A stretch of 6,314 nt of DNA. Origin: Pedobacter sp. (GTDB lineage Bacteria > Bacteroidota > Bacteroidia > Sphingobacteriales > Sphingobacteriaceae). This document shows positions 4,829 to 6,314 of this stretch, one piece after another (positions within the stretch are counted from its first letter, which is position 1; each line of letters begins with the position of its first letter). The notes under the pieces were generated by a model, which ran no database searches, was not told the DNA's origin, and saw nothing but the letters and a program-made list of their open reading frames with translations. The position numbers and the translations under genes were made by a program. Where the stretch lies: NCBI GenBank assembly GCA_028287885.1, contig JAQBOT010000002.1:1-6314 (forward strand), written 5' to 3'.

Positions 4829-5572
4829 ATGGATGAACCAGCAGAAAGAAAAATCCGTGTAGCCGCAATGGCCGACATTCATGTCAGAGAGACCGACAAA
4901 GGGAAATTCGGCAACTGTTTCAAAGAGATCTCCTCGAAAGCTGACATATTGATCATTGCCGGTGACTTAACGGATACAGGTGATGAAGCTGAGGCCGCAG
5001 TGCTGATTGAAGATCTTAAACAATGTACCATCCCGGTTATTGGGGTTCTGGGAAACCATGATTTCGAAAAAGGCAGGCACAAGCTGATCCGTCAAATGCT
5101 GCAGGATAACAAAATGACGATCCTGGACGGCGAGTCTGTTGTGATTAAAGGAATCGGCTTTGCTGGTGTGAAAGGTTTTGGCGGGGGATTCAACAAACAC
5201 ATGCTTTCTATGTTTGGAGAAGGCGCCATGAAGGCCTTTGTGCAGGAAGCCGTGGATGAGGCCCTCCACCTGGATCGTGCCCTAGCTCGCCTGGATCAGG
5301 AACATGAGAACATAAAGAAGATTGCAGTAATGCATTATGCGCCGATTTACGAGACGATTGTCGGTGAGCCGGAGGTGATCTATCCTTTTTTGGGTTCATC
5401 CCGTTTAGCAGAGCCTTTGATACGCAGAAACGTGGTTGCAGCCTTTCATGGTCATGCCCATGCAGGTACGCTCGAAGGGGAGGCGCCAAATGGCGTGAAG
5501 GTGTTTAATGTGGCGTTACCAATTCTGAAGAAGTGCGGTTACCCTTGTGGTTACTTTACTTTTGAAGTTTAG
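4829..5572 (+). CDS. Calcineurin-like metallophosphoesterase
   Basis: The 247-residue protein has all the metal-binding motifs of the family: D16-I-H18, G45-D46, G75-N76-H77-D78, H169 (MHYAPI) and G208-H209-A-H211. With a dinuclear metal centre it should hydrolyse a phosphomonoester or phosphodiester; the substrate cannot be told from sequence. Residues 115-165 (a Gly-rich KGFGGGFNK segment followed by a charged helix) are an insertion or cap between the core motifs and probably shape the pocket. No signal peptide or membrane segment is present. The ATG at 4829 lies 2 nt after the upstream stop, within AAGGATGGATG, and the AAGGA could aid reinitiation. The tight coupling to a nucleotidyltransferase suggests the two act on the same or opposite steps of one modification; that is inference. 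Downstream only a weak 6-bp AT hairpin (5575-5590) separates it from the convergent transporter gene. Confidence 0.92.
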   Translation: MDEPAERKIRVAAMADIHVRETDKGKFGNCFKEISSKADILIIAGDLTDTGDEAEAAVLIEDLKQCTIPVIGVLGNHDFEKGRHKLIRQMLQDNKMTILDGESVVIKGIGFAGVKGFGGGFNKHMLSMFGEGAMKAFVQEAVDEALHLDRALARLDQEHENIKKIAVMHYAPIYETIVGEPEVIYPFLGSSRLAEPLIRRNVVAAFHGHAHAGTLEGEAPNGVKVFNVALPILKKCGYPCGYFTFEV

Positions 5573-5604
5573 CTACTTTATCTTTAAAGTCACAGGGCTT
5601 AAAT

Positions 5605-6314
5605 TTAATTTAGCCGGTCGGTAGCTACTTTATACTGTGGATCTTCGATGATATTCACTTCAATAACAGCCTCTGCATTCTTTAAAAGCAGCTTACAGTC
5701 TTCACTGAGGTGCCGCAAATGCAGCGTCTTCCCTAACCTGGCATAGCGCTGGGTAAGTTTGTTCAACGCGTCAATTGCAGACATATCTGAAACCCGGCTT
5801 TCCCGAAAGTCTATGATCACTTCCTCAGGATCCGCAGCAACATCAAACTTTTCATTAAACCCGGTTACAGAACCGAAAAACAAAGGGCCAAAGATCTCGT
5901 AATGCTTAACTCCATGTTCATCCAGGTATTTTCTTGCACGGATCCGCTTTGCGCTTTCCCATGCAAATACAAGCGCCGAAATGATTACGCCAATAAGTAC
6001 GGCCAAGGCCAGATTGTGCATAAAAATAGTCACCAAAGCAACCAACACGCCAACAAAGATGTCTTGTTTTGGCATTTTGTTGATGATCCTGAAGCTAAGC
6101 CATTCAAAGGTGCCGAACGCAACCATGATCATAACGCCGGTTAATGCGGCCATAGGAACCCGCTCGATAACCGGTGAAGCAAAAAGAATAATGGCTAGAA
6201 TGGTTAAGGAGGCAACAATGCCCGATAAGCGTGCTCTTGCACCGGCAGAGAGATTGACAAGGGTCTGGGCAATCATCGGGCAACCGCCCATACCAAAAAA
6301 GAATCCGTTTAAAA
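5605..6314 (-). CDS. SulP-family anion transporter, C-terminal part with STAS domain (partial)
   Basis: The frame is open through the right edge. Reading in from it, the visible 235 residues begin LNGFFFGMGGCPMIAQTLVN, which matches the conserved SulP segment (N-G-x-F-G-x-M-G-G-C-x-M-I-x-Q). The ATG at 6291 is therefore an internal Met, not the start. Three or four hydrophobic segments follow (about visible residues 31-47, 54-70 and 84-117), then a cytoplasmic STAS domain (about 137-230) with EVIIDFRESRVSDMSAIDAL at its core; S178 lies at the position that can be regulatory in STAS proteins. SulP proteins are inner-membrane carriers or channels for sulfate, bicarbonate or other anions. The substrate is not readable from this part. 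The stop at 5605 lies 32 bp from the stop of the metallophosphoesterase gene, so the two are convergent and not one operon. The N-terminal transmembrane half lies outside the window. Confidence 0.94.
   Translation of the reverse strand, partial: LNGFFFGMGGCPMIAQTLVNLSAGARARLSGIVASLTILAIILFASPVIERVPMAALTGVMIMVAFGTFEWLSFRIINKMPKQDIFVGVLVALVTIFMHNLALAVLIGVIISALVFAWESAKRIRARKYLDEHGVKHYEIFGPLFFGSVTGFNEKFDVAADPEEVIIDFRESRVSDMSAIDALNKLTQRYARLGKTLHLRHLSEDCKLLLKNAEAVIEVNIIEDPQYKVATDRLN

Noticed and set aside
5575..5590. Hairpin ACTTTA/TAAAGT between the convergent genes as a terminator
   Set aside because: The stem is only 6 bp, contains a single G-C-type pair and lacks a T tract; too weak to call an intrinsic terminator.
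5570..5633. 12-bp direct repeat TAGCTACTTTAT at 5570-5581 and 5622-5633
   Set aside because: Short and AT-rich. One copy contains the stop of the metallophosphoesterase gene and the other lies within the transporter coding sequence; chance is likely and no function is apparent.
6289..6291. ATG at 6291 (minus strand) as the start of the transporter gene
   Set aside because: The frame stays open upstream to the window edge and encodes the conserved NGFFFG residues that precede MGGC in SulP proteins, so the Met is internal.

Overview
The window looks like chromosomal DNA from a member of the Bacteroidota, most likely a Sphingobacteriaceae relative (Pedobacter, Sphingobacterium or Mucilaginibacter type). 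This is inferred from four things: a textbook Bacteroidota housekeeping promoter (TTTG, 19-nt spacer, TATATTTG) in front of a tRNA-Val; lipoprotein signal peptides followed by the Bacteroidota-style acidic export signal (C-S-K-E-E); AT-rich intergenic DNA with few Shine-Dalgarno sequences; and the gene families present. Genus cannot be fixed without a search.

Layout. (1) 1-155, minus strand: the 5' end of an unrecognised gene running off the left edge, with a charged N-terminus and then a membrane segment. (2) 485-2217, plus strand: two diverged paralogous lipoprotein genes. Each has its own upstream element (an AAAAAATGACTA block, a CTA-N4-TAG inverted repeat and an ATTTG box) and its own hairpin terminator, so they look like separately transcribed, co-regulated genes rather than one operon. 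(3) 2297-3049, minus strand: a DUF72 (YecE-like) TIM-barrel protein converging on the second lipoprotein gene. (4) 3237-3431, minus strand: an intact tRNA-Val(UAC) with a clear promoter and terminator, followed by a decayed second tRNA-Val-like copy. (5) 3432-4082: a 651-bp stretch with no convincing gene. It holds the tRNA promoter and a striking GC-rich array of six TAGGGC/GCCCTA hexamers at exact 11-bp steps, two in one orientation and then four in the other, able to fold back on itself. (6) 4083-5572, plus strand: a two-gene operon with a 2-nt gap, coding for a nucleotidyltransferase-fold protein and a calcineurin-like metallophosphoesterase. (7) 5605-6314, minus strand: the C-terminal part of a SulP-family anion transporter with its STAS domain, running off the right edge.

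The parts most worth a second look are the phased hexamer array, the paired lipoproteins with their shared upstream element, and a 46-bp near-identical direct repeat (terminator plus the last bases of the tRNA) that brackets the DUF72 gene and the tRNA pseudogene like an old tRNA-associated recombination scar. No integrase, transposase, CRISPR array, restriction system or other recognised defence gene is visible, and no complete new system can be claimed from sequence alone.
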